Positions 1 to 26,160 of a stretch of 64,000 nt of DNA are shown in pieces; positions within the stretch are counted from its first letter, which is position 1; every line of letters begins with the position of its first letter. A model generated the notes under the pieces. It was not told where the DNA came from. It ran no database searches and saw only the letters and a program-made list of their open reading frames with translations. The DNA is from Montifringilla adamsi (taxonomy: Eukaryota; Chordata; Aves; Passeriformes; Passeridae), in assembly GCA_017590115.1 (NCBI GenBank), contig JAGGNK010006559.1, positions 6,127,784 to 6,191,783 of the forward strand. Reading direction: 5' to 3'. Both the position numbers and the translations under genes were made by a program.

Positions 1-2859
1 TAGAAAGGTGGTGATGGCATGATGGCTAGGGTGTTTTGTGTTAATGATGTACCTTCTTTCTATGTTTAAAATCTCCTATAATTTAGTCTTTCCTTGTGGG
101 ATAGAGGAAAGGTCACAATTCTGCCCGTGTTCAGTGAAGGCTTCTATTTGACATTTAGTTATTCTGAAGGCTTTACTCAGTGTTGAGGAGGAAGGTGGTT
201 CAAGAAACTGCATTTTGGGAGTACAGAAAAAAGTAGCTAGGTCTGAGAAGGTGCCTGAACTGCAAGAAGCTCTCTTATCCTGTCATGTAACAGCATTTGT
301 GGCTCCTGTGGAAGAAGAGTCAAATGTCAGGTGAATGAGAAGTGGTGGGAGTCAAGGAGCCTGCTGTTGTTAGGGAGGTAAGAAGGGATTTCTTGTGGTA
401 CTGGGGAGAGTCTGAGAGCCAGTGGGAGAAAGGGGGACAAGGTGAAAAGATAAGGTAGATAAATCATGAGGTAACAAAAAACAGCAGCAGAGAACATTCA
501 GGTAGAAGTGGGGACTGGTAACTAATCAGGTAGAAGAAACAGAGGAAGAAGGGAGAGAACTTTATCTGCAAGGAAGTGGTGTGCAGAAGAAAAGTAGGAA
601 TTGCCCAAATAAAAAACAAGATGAAGGGAAAGCTGGAAACTGAGCTTGAGTCACAGAGACCAAAGCAGATGAAGATCAGATTGTCTATGATACACTGAAG
701 GTGAAACCGAGTGGTAAGTCAAGACAAGAGCTATGGGAGTACTGACACTTGGTGGTAAAGAAATCAAAGTTTTAAGTTATAAATACTAAGAAATAACTGA
801 AATCTGAGGAGATGAAGCTGTGTGTGCCATATGACAAAACAGAGGTGCCGAAAGAGAGAGGCTGCACTCCTGTCATGGTGATTCTGCCACTTCTCTGTTT
901 CTCAGTTAGTGCTTGTTGAGCTCTTTCACAAGCCAGCTCAGCAGCAGAAGCCCGTTGGAGCAGCTAGCAACTTGAATAATCTCAAAAAGACCAAACAGCT
1001 GCAATTGGAGGCAGAGGAGAGTTAATGGGGGGAGTAGTGTGACCTTCCTCATGTGGCAGCAGTGAGTTATTGAATCTCCTGACACATGAGAACTGCACAG
1101 GTGAAGAGAAGCAGTTTGAGGGAAGGGATCTGCTGCAGAGGGGAGGCAGGACTGAAGCAGTAACAGATTGGGAAGAAAAAGTCTGAGAGGGAGAAATTGG
1201 CAGAAGAGCAAGCCTGTTAGAAATGTTCCTTCTCAAAATGCCTAGAAGGTCCATGATTTTTTCAGTCTTTCATTGCTGTCAGAAGAAAATGGTAAAATCC
1301 AAAGAAAATGTGAGGATTTATACGGCAGTAGAACATTAACATCCATTAGTAAAGTGAAAGAGGTTTTTTCAGTAGGCTTAAAAGCTCTCTTCTGCTGATA
1401 GTCTTGACATAATTTGAGCATCATAAAATTTCTCCCTTATTTAAAGGCCTAGGCAATATTGCATATAGGAAAGTAATGCTTTCTTGAAACTGTAAAATAA
1501 ATAAGAAATAAGTACAATCTCAATTTGTTGCATTTGCAAAAACACCCCATTGTCTTAATTTTTAGCCAGTGCCTCTGCTTTAGCTAGAATAAGGAATGAA
1601 CAGTATTAAATAAAGATTTCATTAATATTTTCTCATCATAATTCTGTGTCTTACTATGCCCTATTCAGTTTCTGATCTGAGTAACTGGTAATTTCCATAA
1701 GCACTGTGAGCGATTGCCTGTAGGGAGATACTGTTGCATACATACTCTAAAATTTCACTCTGATCTGCATACAGAGAGCGGAAAGATGAGAATTAAAAAA
1801 AAAAAAAAAAACACCTTAAAATTTGAACCCCAAAAAAGTGAACAAATCACCCTCCCCAAAACCCCCTTAGCTGGACTCATCTATTATTATTAACTGGGTA
1901 GAATACAACACCAAGTCGTATTTTTTCTGTATGCTACCAATCTGTAAATAAAAGCCCTGGAGTTAAGTGATACTGCTGGAGAGTGTTGTGGAATGTGTCC
2001 TTTGTGGCCATTTAGACACAAGAGGCCAAATCCCGCCAAGTGGACTCCAGAGGTGCGGTGTCCCATACAGCACATCCATTCTGTGGAATTTCTGAAATTT
2101 ATCTGTGGTATGAAGAGATTTTGCTTATGAGTTCCACTGCTGAGAATTTATGCATTGGCTTCCTTTAGCAATTTTTGTATAAGCTTTTATTTGACCATAA
2201 CTCCCAAGCAAACAATGTACCAGCATCTGGGTGCAGATGACCTCATACAGCCTCTTCAGAGGGGAAATTGTTGTATACCAGAAAAGCATAATCATTATTT
2301 TTTTACCTTCTTTAATTTGCAGCAGCATAATTAAAAGATGGATTTGCTTTAGCTGTATTTATTTTATTTCCCCCCTTATTGCAACAGGCTAGGCAAGTTC
2401 TTATTTGCATCTATAAAATATGCTTGGGAAAGAAGAAAATGATCTTTGCCTTAAGGGCAGTGCTCACAAACACTCTGAGCTTCCAGGCAAATCTATTTGA
2501 TGTCAAAAAAAATTAAAGTTAGCAAACTAATTTGTAGTAAATACTACCAATCAGTATGCAAGCTGCCTATGAATTTTGTAAGATTTCAACAGTTAAAATA
2601 TTCAGATACTTAATATATATGTTTTATACATCATAGAGTAGAAATGGCTAAAATGGCAGATCTCATGTTAATATGGCTCAGGAGTTAATGAACAAATTCT
2701 GCAAACACTGAACTGAAGACCTGATGTTGTGTTACTGTGTCTTGACAGAAGTTGGAACTCTCATAGAAGATATTGCTGTTTATGATTTCAGGATAAAGCT
2801 CTAAGCAAGGTGTTCTGAAACCCATTGCTTAAAATTGTGTGGGTTTTCTTCTGATGCAG
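1..2859 (+). other. RALBP1: RALBP1 intron 1, 3' portion
   Basis: No exon recognised. Bases 180-720 are unusually purine-rich (many GAGG, GAAG and AGAA runs), and there is a run of 16-17 A around 1796-1811. No CpG island or promoter is visible, so exon 1 and the promoter are further upstream. Confidence 0.7.
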
Positions 2860-2909
2860 GTGTGATGGACAGGTAGCAGAAGATTTCACTTTGATATCTG
2901 GGTATCAGA
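2860..2909 (+). other. RALBP1: RALBP1 5' UTR part of exon 2, with a 3-codon uORF
   Basis: The acceptor is a pyrimidine-containing tract ending in TGATGCAG at 2859. The 50 untranslated bases contain ATG GAC AGG TAG at 2865-2876, which has G at -3 and G at +4 and is in the same frame as the main ORF. The TAG is therefore an in-frame stop 33 bases before the main ATG at 2910, which supports 2910 as the start. The main ATG has A at -3. Exon 1, non-coding in mammals, lies upstream of the window. Confidence 0.8.
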
Positions 2910-17598
<14,689 letters not shown>

Positions 17599-19140
17599 TC
17601 CGGCTCCTTGGCTATGCACAAAATCAACTGAACTGTGCAAATTACTGTAATTTGAGTCAAACTGCACAAATTATTGGTGGCTGTGTACATTCTGTAAAGA
17701 AACTTCTCTTTTAAGCCCTGGAGACTTTTGTCTCTAATACTTGTGGCTTCTACTCATCAGACTCAGGTGAGTTTGGAGAGGCCAGAAGAGTTTTCCAGTT
17801 AGTATCAGATTATTTCAAGACTGGTTTCCTTCAGGTGATTCAAAATAATTCAGTAACAGTTTTATTTCAAACCAAAATCATTATTTACATTCACTGGAGC
17901 AGAATTGGAAGATCTCCTTTTCAGTAAACAAACAAAACCCACCCACACTTACTCATGATTTGCCTTGTGGATCTGTTCATCCTCATTCACCATTATTTCT
18001 GCTTATTAACCTAGTCACTTCTTGCTTGTGCCTTTGATACCTTTCTGATGCAGATTATATACAAGGGAGCTTTAAATTTATTCTGGGTTGGTTGAAACAG
18101 TGGGAGACTGTGGGGTATCATGTTTACCTAACATGCCCTTAAGCTTCATTTCTGTTCTGAGATGTACTGAATAAGTGTAAAAACTTGAGAGATGTTATTT
18201 ATGTCCCCGTATGATGGAAATGTCCATGTCCTTTAGCAGTGTAGGTAATCACTGACTCATCATTAACCGCCCTCATCACACCTGTTTGAGACAGGCTCTG
18301 TTCACACTGCTGCCATGTAGCCAAGCGCTTTGTCTTCATCCATTTTAAATGTTTCCATCTCTTGGAAAAAGCCACTGCTTGTAGGCAGGGATGGGAGTGG
18401 TTATGTCTTTAGGACTTATCTGCCTGACCAAGCAATACAGTATTTCCCCTGCACAAATGCCAGTCACTTGGGATTCCAAACGAGCCTGAAGAGCGACGCC
18501 AACAGGAGGCACCGGGGCTTCAGCAATAGCCTCTTTTTGTTGGTGTTTAACAAACCAACCACTGCTACTTGGTTTTGGTTTGGCTGTTTTTAATGCTTCT
18601 ACCCTCCCAAATCCTCCACCCACACTGGCATTTAAGGGCCCTTTAATGTTTTGGATACACTCATTGGACTCAGCCCTCAATCCATATATAGACAGAAACT
18701 CCACAGAGTGCATATAGGCTATCTTATTTTTTAATCTGGATATTTATTTTCAGCACCTGTTGGATGTGGTTGTATTCTTTATCTATTGCACTGTTGTGAA
18801 TCATTGGCCATGATTTGATTTTTGTACAAATAATGCTTTGATATGTTATAGAAAAAAACAGCATAGTATTTTTTTAAAATTTGGAAAAAAGTTTATAAAC
18901 ACAGAAAATGTGATCAGATTACAAATGTAAACTAAAGCATTCTCCCTTGCCTTCGTTACATACATTTTATATTTGCTGGCAATATTTAAACTTTTTGTTT
19001 GTTTGTTTAATTCACACTAATTCCTATTGAATTATCATGGATTTTTCTAATGTTCTTCAGACAAATCTCTTAATATTGGTTAACTTTTATTTTGTTAGGA
19101 TTGTATTTATCAAGCAAATAAATTCAACAGCCATTTGAAA
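17599..19140 (+). other. RALBP1: RALBP1 3' UTR
   Basis: About 1.54 kb from the TGA to the first good poly(A) signal. It is AT-rich, especially 18720-19130, which is usual for a vertebrate 3' UTR. No repeat insertion was recognised. The end is approximate, placed about 18 bases past the AATAAA. Confidence 0.75.
19117..19122 (+). terminator. RALBP1: RALBP1 poly(A) signal AATAAA
   Basis: Canonical AATAAA in CAAGCAAATAAATTC. It is followed by a T/G-containing stretch (GTAGTGTCTCC) after about 20 bases, as expected of a downstream element. It is the only canonical hexamer I saw between the stop codon and this point. Confidence 0.75.
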
Positions 19141-22100
19141 GTAGTGTCTCCTTTATCTACTTCATAATGCAGCTCACAGTTACTCTTCCTGGGTGGGTGC
19201 CTGCAGCTGAGAAGTTTCTATGCAAAATTACTCAAAGTAAGGTCTGAAACAGAGGTGGAGCTGCTGCCCCTGCAGCAGCGCAGCTCCTGTAAGCAGAAAG
19301 TTGGTGTCAAAACACCTGAGAGATGTTTCTTTATTCTGTGCCTCAGCACAGGTGAGGCTGGGGCTGGGCACCTGCTCCTCCTCCGCAGAGGGGCCTGACT
19401 ACGCCAAGCATGGAAGCGGCTTCCTCAGCCCGATGCCTGCAGGGAAAAAGGCACAGAGCAGCAGCCATTTGAAAGCTTGCATGTGGCAGCTGTGAATCAT
19501 TAGCAAAAAAAGCCAAAGCTAATTTCAAATAAAGTGGAAAGTAACTACAGCACAATAATCTGAGTGTGCTGTTCAGATCACATTATAGATTTCTTAATCC
19601 CAAGGGCCATACATAGAAAAATACCTGAGCAGCCTGGTCATCTGCATGAAGCACATACATGTCCTAAAGGAGCAGGTTGTCTAAATCAAAGTATTCTTTG
19701 AGCTGACTTAAAATAAGCTTCTTTACAACACCTTCGAGCCTGTGTGTGCCAAGTGCAGCGCAGAATGCCTGTCAAACCCTTTGGACAAAATACCAGACTG
19801 ATTTACAGTTACTGAATGAGGGAGGAACAGGCTCACAACGTTAATTCCACTGTTCTGGACTTGACGTTTGTGAGAGTGATTGGCCCATTGGCTTCCTTCT
19901 TGAAATGTGAGCACTTCCACTAGAGGTGGCCCAGGTGATGGGACAGGTGATAATGACACACCTGGCTTGTTTTGACAGCCCTTTCCAACACAGGCCCGGA
20001 ACAGACTGGTCACATCAGACAGTCAGAAGCCCAAGGGATCAGGAAGTCTGTATGAACAAATCATTGGGATTCCTGTCCCAATAAGAGCCAGGACACAAAG
20101 TGGGGGGGTTGCCCACAGGTTGCTGAAATCATGACCGCTTTTATACCCATTGAAATACTGCAGCTGTACTTGGAACAGCCTCAAACGTCTGCACACCAAG
20201 CAGGATTTTTCTCTCTCTTTTTACCTGAAAAAAACCAGCCTGAAGTGAACTGGTATTGCCTGAACAGCTGAAAAGAACTGGGGTCGTTCTATTTTATTTA
20301 CTGAAAGATTACAAAAAATAAAATGTTAGATGGGCCTCCAGAAATTCACTGTCCTTTACCATGGACATAAAGGACTTCTGTACAGAAGATTTCCACCTCT
20401 ATTCACCATTCCTACACTAGCACTGGGGGCACTTTTATTTCTCTGTCCCCCTCAGATTATTGAGTTAAGTAGTAATTTTTTAAATCTATGTACCGAAGCC
20501 AAGAATTTTATACCTGACCATGTAAAGCTAATTTCTTTCAATTAAAAATAGATAACAATTAAAGCCTCAACCCAAACCTCTGCCAAAAAGGTCTGACCAA
20601 GTTTCATCTGTCAAGGTCTTCATTTCTCAGCAAGAGCTCTTACTCCCAATGTTTCATCTGCACAGGGAAAAATGCCTCATCCAGACCAAACATGGCTTAG
20701 ATCAAACTCCACTCTGTTCTTTAAAACACACTCCAACTTCGGAAGCCACAGCACTGCAGCTTGTGCCAGAGCATGGCTGTCTGTCCTTCCTGTCGCTCGG
20801 AGGAAGCCCTCGGCTGCTGCCCCACCCTCTCACAGAAGTGGAGACCCACAGAACCTGTCAGGACAGGCCCCTCCCGGGGCACTCTGCCTTGGCACTGTCA
20901 CTGCTGGCACGCATGACTTGCTGCCACGTTTCCTCTGGAATTTCTTGTGTTGCTGCCTTAACAGCGTGAGCTAGAAGGTCTGCCAAAGGATTACACTGCA
21001 CAAACATATAATTTTAAACCAAACAACCCCACTCCCACAGCCTGGAAAAATTCCCCATCTGAACCGCAAGAGTTCTCAGACCAACCCTGCAAACCTTCCC
21101 TTCCCAAATCCCTCTTCTCTCTGACCTCCCTATTCCAGTAGAGGAACCACAGCTGGTCCATGGAGAGGGAAGGGCGCCTTGAGCACAGCCAGAGCCTTGT
21201 TCATCTAAAACCCAGCAGATCGCCATGGAAGTCTGCAATCCCAGCATTTTGATTTGAGAGATGGGAATACTGCATCCCAGATTTCTGCACCAATGAACAC
21301 CCCTTGCTGACACACAGATGTGCCGGGGAGTCCCAATGAGCTCCTGCTGTGGCACTCTCTTACTCAGAGTCACTGCTGGGTGTTATCCCAGTTCAGGGCC
21401 TTGAGGAAGATGGGGGCAGGACATTTCTGCTAACAGCACTGCCTATAGGAAACAGTGCCAGGCACAAAGATCTAGGAGGTGATTGGAAAAAACAAAAAAA
21501 AAAAACCCAAAATCGTCAGCCAAGAGACCAGAAGAAACCATAAGATCAATCAATGACCAGTACACGAAAAATGGTCTGGTCCCCATTTTTGCCTTTGTTG
21601 GTACCCTACTCAAATTGAGTTTATTTGTGTTTTTCTTACACTGCAAACCCAGACTGACTGAAAAATAAATGAAATTCCTTTTGATGTTCAAACAGTGCAT
21701 CTCTCCTCTTCTCAGCCTTGCAAAAAAACATGCAGAGAAGTGTGCTCAGTACCTTCACTTGTCACAGGCACAATCCCAAAGCAGCTGCAGATAATCTCTT
21801 TAAAGCATTTCCCACACAGAGACACTACTACACGTCTGCAGAAATGGGTCACGGAATTTCAAGCAGACAATGATCAGAGAGCTGTAAAATGTTTAAATAT
21901 TTGGTTATTTATCTCTGCTAAGTGACAGGGCATTCTAATCAGCTAGATGTAGCCCAACCTCAACAGAATTGAACTCTAAAATAATCCCATTAACTTGGGC
22001 TCTTTATTTATTTTTCTGATCTAAACAGAATGTTAATTAAAACTAACAGGCAAAATCTGAAGGCACTTGGGCAGGGGGAGAAGATCAAGCAAAATGAGGT

Positions 22101-25100
22101 TTTCTGTCATACTTTCACTTTTAAGGCAGTCTCTCAGTAAGTCCTAACTCTGCACATAAAGAAATGATTTAATCACTTGATATATCCTTTCTTTCCATGC
22201 TGGCACAGACAGGGAGACAAACCCTTCCCATCAGTATCAGGGAGGACAGAGTGAGTGGAATACAGAACCAGCTTTTGCCCACCTGCCTGCCTCAGACTTC
22301 TCCTCCTTCACAACAAAGGGCTGAAACCAGGTCAGAAAACGTGAGCTGCACACCAGCTTCCCCACCAAAAGACACGGGACTAACAGGAGCCTTTGCCAGC
22401 AGGAGGGAAGTCAATCAGAGAGTGCCAGAGCCATGGGACAGACTTGGCCCTCCTGCCCCTCCACTACCAATTCCAATCAGCCACCTCTGCAGCCTGACCT
22501 CTGGCAGTACAGGGACAAGGGGCCGAGCACTAACAAGGCTGTAACAAGTACCCTGCTGTTCTGTTGTCCTAACGAACCCACGGGGCCAGAAACTTGTGCA
22601 GCAGCCATCTGGGGCATTCAGAGCAGAAAAAAAACAATTTCCAAGCCTTGCTCATGTCTTAGTTATAAACAAACCCCCCCTCTCTACAGAGCTGTAGACA
22701 TTTGCCAGTTTTATTGCCATGAAATCTTCAGGCAAGTGTGGCGAGGAAATGGCCATACAAAATCCTAATGGATCCGTGGGCGGAGAAACAACTGAAGGGA
22801 GAGAACCTGCTGTGGAAAACAGCAAGCAGGAGAAAGGCAGTGCTGCAACCAGGACATGGGAATAAAAGGAATTTCCTGTGAAGAATTCTCATGAAGATGC
22901 AAGATAAGTGAGCCAAAAGATTAAACGGCAAACAATGAAAATTACCTGTGAAGAGCCAATCTGGTATTCTACCAAGCAGGTGAAGGTTGAGTGGCGATAC
23001 AGCTTTTGAAAACCATGAACCAACAGATGCCAACTCAGGAGCCACCTCCCTTTCTGCTCAGGAAATCCTGACCAAAACAGAAATGAGCTGAGATACGGAG
23101 CTCAAATCTTTCCTCAGGAAAGGCACCCAGGAGGTAATTCAGCAGGATCTCTGGCAGCATCCCCAGACACTGCTCCACAGAAGAAACAAGAACCTTTAGC
23201 AGCGCTCAGAACAAGGATGCACATTTCCCCAAACCCCATCTCCTTAGGGACACGATGAAGATTGAATTATTGGCACTGCTAACACTGCTGGCATGAGAAA
23301 ATCCCTTATCAGAGTTCAGCAATAGAGTGCACATCCCTCAGGCTGTAGATCAAATGCTCTAGGGAACTGCTGACAATAAAGCAAGTATTTCCTTCCCCTC
23401 TGTTTCTTGGGAATCATCAAACAGAGCAGAAAAGAAAGGGACGGATCCATGACACGCTGGGTGGAGGAGAAAGGACAAAGCCAATTCTCCTCTTCATTGA
23501 AGATAATCTTCAGTTGTTACATGAAAGGGGGATGCAGGCACTCTGAAACTGAAAACACTCAAGTCTCCCTCAGGAAAAGCTCCAAACTCTCCCTCAAATT
23601 CCTAGACCTGCACCACTACTGCATAAATAAAACATCCAGAATTTCTCATTTTTCAACACAGAAGTGTTTTACCTTGAAGTCACTAGAAAATACCTAAGGG
23701 GATCAGATATAATCCTTCATTTTACTGGACTAGTGGAAGAATACATGAGTACAGTGATGGAATTAGGTTGGGCCATGTTAATTTCAGACTCCAAACACTG
23801 GGATTTAAACTCCAATATTCTTCCAGCGAATCCTGTGCTCCATTCACAGTCAAGAGGATGACCTGGACCATCCTCTGGTCTCAACACCTTGTTCACCTCA
23901 GGAACTGCACACAGGATTCAACTACAATTTAATTGTCATTACACTCAGGGAGAAAACCCCTCAGATGATGGGATTTATGTTCTCTGAACAAAATGCAGAA
24001 ATCGACTGGACTTCAACGCATATTGCTAAAATGGGAATCATTGGACTGGGAGAAGACGAGTCACTTCCAGGTGCTCTCCTTAGGGCAGCAGGGAGAGCTG
24101 CACTGCTCCCTGCTTCCACACAGCCTGCTGCCACCCACAGTGCTGTCGCCCTGCCTAGTAGGGATTTTGCCAATTTCGAAAAGAAAAAGGGACATGCATA
24201 GAAAAAAAAAAAAAGTATTTACATATTAAAAATCCACACGAAAAAAGCAGGTGAAAAACACACACCTACAAAAAGTAATAAAGAAATGCCACAAAAATCC
24301 TCAAGCCTAAAAGAAAAAACCCTACAATTTAGAAAATTCAAACCTACCCCAAAAAACCCTAAACCCATCATACTTCAAGGCAGACAGAGATGACTCTGCA
24401 TCTTAACCACCTCCATGGCTGTGCTAAGGAGTACAAAAGCAGCCTCTGGGAGTAAATAGCAACTTTCTGTTTACAAGAGAAGAAACTGCAGAATAATCAA
24501 TTTTCCAAAAAAACAGGAGGTGAAAAAAAAGATATCCCCCTAAGGCTTAACTGCCAGGGCATCAGGTACCTGACTGATAAGTGAAAATGTTCTGCTAAAA
24601 TACATCAAAGATAAGCTGCCACAGCCATTTCTACTTCCTCGGGGAAAAAAAAAACAAAACTTTACACACTTTGGGTTCTGCAGGCTGGAAGAAAGGTGAT
24701 TTAAGGAAGCTGTCCCTGGAAGACAGAAGGAGATACTAGATCAGTAATTTTAAATGAGAGAAAAGGAAAGCAGTCAGCGGACTGCAGGCAGGTTAAGGGC
24801 AGTTTGAACTCACAGTTTTCTGTACATCTGACTGAGGTGGATGTTCAGACTTCCAGCCACTATGCCATTTCAGGCTGCAGGCAACAGGTTCCCAAGCAAA
24901 AGGGACACTTGGAAGAATCCAGCAAAACCTCAACAATATGGTCAAAGTACATCTGTGCTGTAGCATATTCCATCTCAAAATGCAGAATTCTTCATGATCA
25001 TTAACCAAACCCCTTGCCCCTGAAATAGCCACCGAAGTGTAGAAAACTGAAAGAAAAAGTCCACTTAAATTTCAAACTTGTTTTTTTAATGTCTTAAAAA

Positions 25101-25114
25101 GGTCACAAGATTTC
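19141..25114. other. Intergenic region between the convergent 3' ends of RALBP1 and PPP4R1
   Basis: About 6 kb with no exon, RNA gene or transposon that I recognise. GC content is higher in 20650-23400 than in the flanking 3' UTRs. A/C-rich low-complexity sequence occurs at 24190-24370. Scattered open frames of 60-115 codons lack any family resemblance. Longer alternative 3' UTRs of either gene could extend into it. Confidence 0.6.
24190..24370. repeat. A- and A/C-rich low-complexity tract
   Basis: Starts with a run of 13 A around 24201-24213 and continues with CACACACC, AAAAACCC and CCCCAAAAAACCC motifs. It has no unit structure and no coding potential. Confidence 0.6.
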
Positions 25115-25996
25115 TTTCCATCTTATTAATAAATTTTATTTGGACAAGTAGAGAACAACTTGTATCACAACAGCTTTTAAACAACATGATTAGACTGCAG
25201 CACTCCAAGGAGGCTCACAGATATGTACAGTATATGAAGAAAAAAAGTTGCACCTTCAGAGCTGATCATGATCAAGTTAAAAATACCTGACTTTAAGTAC
25301 ATGTGCTAATAAATTTCCTTTAGGTCATGACCAGCATGAAAATAATTAGGACACAGGTACTCAGCAAAGTTTTCTGCTAATGGATACAGCAATATGCTGC
25401 ATTTAAGGATTAAAATCAGATTCTAGTTTAGTGTTAGCACTGAGCCCTTAAGAGAAATCCAAATTTCTACTTTTCCCATTTACAAACATCAAAGCTATTC
25501 CCACTTAAGGGTGTGCCCAGCTGCACACAAATCAAGTCCTTGACTGATAAAAACTTTAGCTCTAATACTGGAGGTCTCAGTCTCTGTACAAACTCTCCTC
25601 TCTGGCCATCCCGCCCATCAGCTGCTACAGAAAATACTTGCTAAGTTAACTCCTCAGGAGAAACAATGCAGGTCTCTGGAAATCATCACATCCTTTCTAC
25701 AATGAAAATGATCTGCCAATTCAAGTTTCATTTGTTCAGGAAGACAGAAGATTTAAGGCTTCGGTGGCAAAAATAATCCTCTGAGCAGTGTTTTTCTAAA
25801 GTCAAGCTGATACAGGTATGTTTACTTTGCCTTGACTTAAAATCCCTGGTATCAGGTTTAGATAACATCCACCTGTTAAATCTGGCAAGAAATCCCTCCT
25901 TCCAAACAGGTTGCTCTAAATCAACCATTTTAGAAGCATTTGAGGATAGTTGGTTTAAATTTTTTTTTTTTTTTTAATTATAGCAACATTCAGAAC
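25115..25996 (-). other. PPP4R1: PPP4R1 3' UTR
   Basis: About 880 bases from the TAA to the first good poly(A) signal. A run of 16 A on the mRNA strand (25960-25975) begins 21 bases after the stop. The distal end is approximate. Confidence 0.7.
25135..25140 (-). terminator. PPP4R1: PPP4R1 poly(A) signal AATAAA
   Basis: TTTATT on the + strand reads AATAAA on the gene strand, in CCAAATAAAATTTATTAATAAG. A second overlapping AATAAG/TTAATAA context follows, then a GT-containing stretch (CTTGTGACC) and a T run. Later cleavage sites in the intergenic region cannot be excluded. Confidence 0.65.
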
Positions 25997-26160
25997 TTAG
26001 TAAGTTGATGAAGCAGTGCTCATGGCATCATCTGCAATTTTGGTACTGGCAGGGTGGATGCTCGCAAAATACTTGACATCACTGTCACCGTCCATTTGAA
26101 GAGCCATAATTGTTTGTTCCACAGCTTCTTGGTGAGAGTTGGCAGAATTCAGGAAATACT
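25997..26160 (-). CDS. PPP4R1: PPP4R1 last coding exon, residues ~897-950 and stop
   Basis: The acceptor is TTCTCTTACAG. It encodes [40 protein letters not shown] and ends [10 protein letters not shown] before TAA (25997-25999 on the complement). The C-terminus is almost identical to human. Confidence 0.96.

Noticed and set aside
19301..22768. Cluster of open frames of 60-120 codons in the intergenic region
   Set aside because: They overlap on both strands in several frames, start at random ATGs and show no recognisable domain; the region is just richer in GC.
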